NCBI GenBank assembly: GCA_031270755.1
Contig: JAISWV010000254.1
Span: 1-5,505 of the forward strand
DNA length: 5,505 bases
DNA from: Synergistaceae bacterium
GTDB taxonomy: Bacteria > Synergistota > Synergistia > Synergistales > Aminobacteriaceae
Direction of reading: 5' to 3'
A program made the position numbers and the translations under genes. The notes beneath the pieces were generated by a model. It had not been told where the DNA came from. It made no database searches and saw only the letters and a program-made list of their open reading frames with translations. Each line of letters starts with the position of its first letter. The first letter of the stretch is position 1. Shown one piece after another: positions 5,378-5,505 of the stretch.

Positions 5378-5505
5378 TCACCTCCGAAAAAGGTCGAGAT
5401 CGCGGCTCTGGGCGCCGGCGTCCGGCAGCTCCAGGGTTTGCCGACGGTCTTCCGGCGCGGGAAGTGCCGACGCGGCGAAAGCGGGCGATTCGTTGTCGGG
5501 TCGGG
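5378..5505 (-). CDS. C-terminal end of an upstream gene (partial)
   Basis: On the minus strand a frame open from the window edge gives 41 codons (RPDNESPAFAASALPAPEDR ... QSRDLDLFRR) and ends in TGA at 5378-5380, 4 bases before the ankyrin start and overlapping the spacing after its ribosome binding site. This tight arrangement and the G/C preference at third positions suggest a real gene end, with a disordered, Pro/Ala/Asp-rich tail. A second frame is also open to the edge and runs into the ankyrin frame, but it is Arg/Pro-rich in the way of a shadow frame. The product cannot be identified. Confidence 0.5.
   Translation of the reverse strand, partial: RPDNESPAFAASALPAPEDRRQTLELPDAGAQSRDLDLFRR
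5381..5385 (-). promoter_or_regulatory. Ribosome binding site deciding the TTG start of the ankyrin gene
   Basis: On the minus strand GGAGG lies 7 bases before TTG (5373-5371). No ATG or GTG in this frame is better placed, and the signal peptide begins directly at this TTG, so the rare start codon is well supported. Confidence 0.8.

Overview
The window looks like part of a bacterial chromosome with moderately high GC, dense genes and short intergenic gaps. The proteins suggest a diderm anaerobe: a PspA/IM30 protein, a Sec-exported ankyrin-repeat protein, and a membrane-anchored TIR-TPR protein coupled to an exported protein. The style of the ankyrin protein and of the TIR-TPR family recalls Synergistota to me. 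That is an impression from memory, there is no marker gene here, and spirochaetes or deltaproteobacterial-type lineages are not excluded.

Layout. 12-680 (+) encodes a PspA/IM30-family membrane-stress protein and is followed by a strong 13-bp terminator hairpin (751-784). A short, pairing-rich spacer (787-918) contains a good sigma70-like promoter. It leads into 919-1233 (+), an orphan copy of the last ~101 codons of the TIR-TPR gene. Next come an exported protein built of two related domains (1265-2164, +) and, overlapping it by 4 bp (GTGA), a TIR-transmembrane-TPR protein (2161-3879, +). The end of the TIR-TPR gene is about 95% identical to the orphan fragment at a constant offset of 2646 bp, so the exported + TIR pair is one period of a former tandem repeat.

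From 3880 to 4317 there is no intact gene, only gene debris. It holds a 34-codon ORF, a scrap of an ankyrin repeat (minus strand, 3897-3947), and the frameshifted C-terminal end of a protein that resembles PD-(D/E)XK-nuclease-like (DUF3782-type) proteins (minus, 4022-4248). The minus strand then carries an exported ankyrin-repeat protein (4318-5373, TTG start with a perfect GGAGG site). Four bases upstream of it is the stop of a further gene that runs off the window.

How the parts may work together. The TIR domain is predicted to be cytoplasmic, the single membrane helix follows it, and the TPR region lies outside the cytoplasm, where the co-translated exported protein would also be. This suggests a trans-envelope sensor/effector pair in which an external signal reaches a TIR enzyme through the TPR domain. 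That is inference from topology and coupling. The debris, the duplication and the 305-bp direct repeats mark the region as accessory and recombining.
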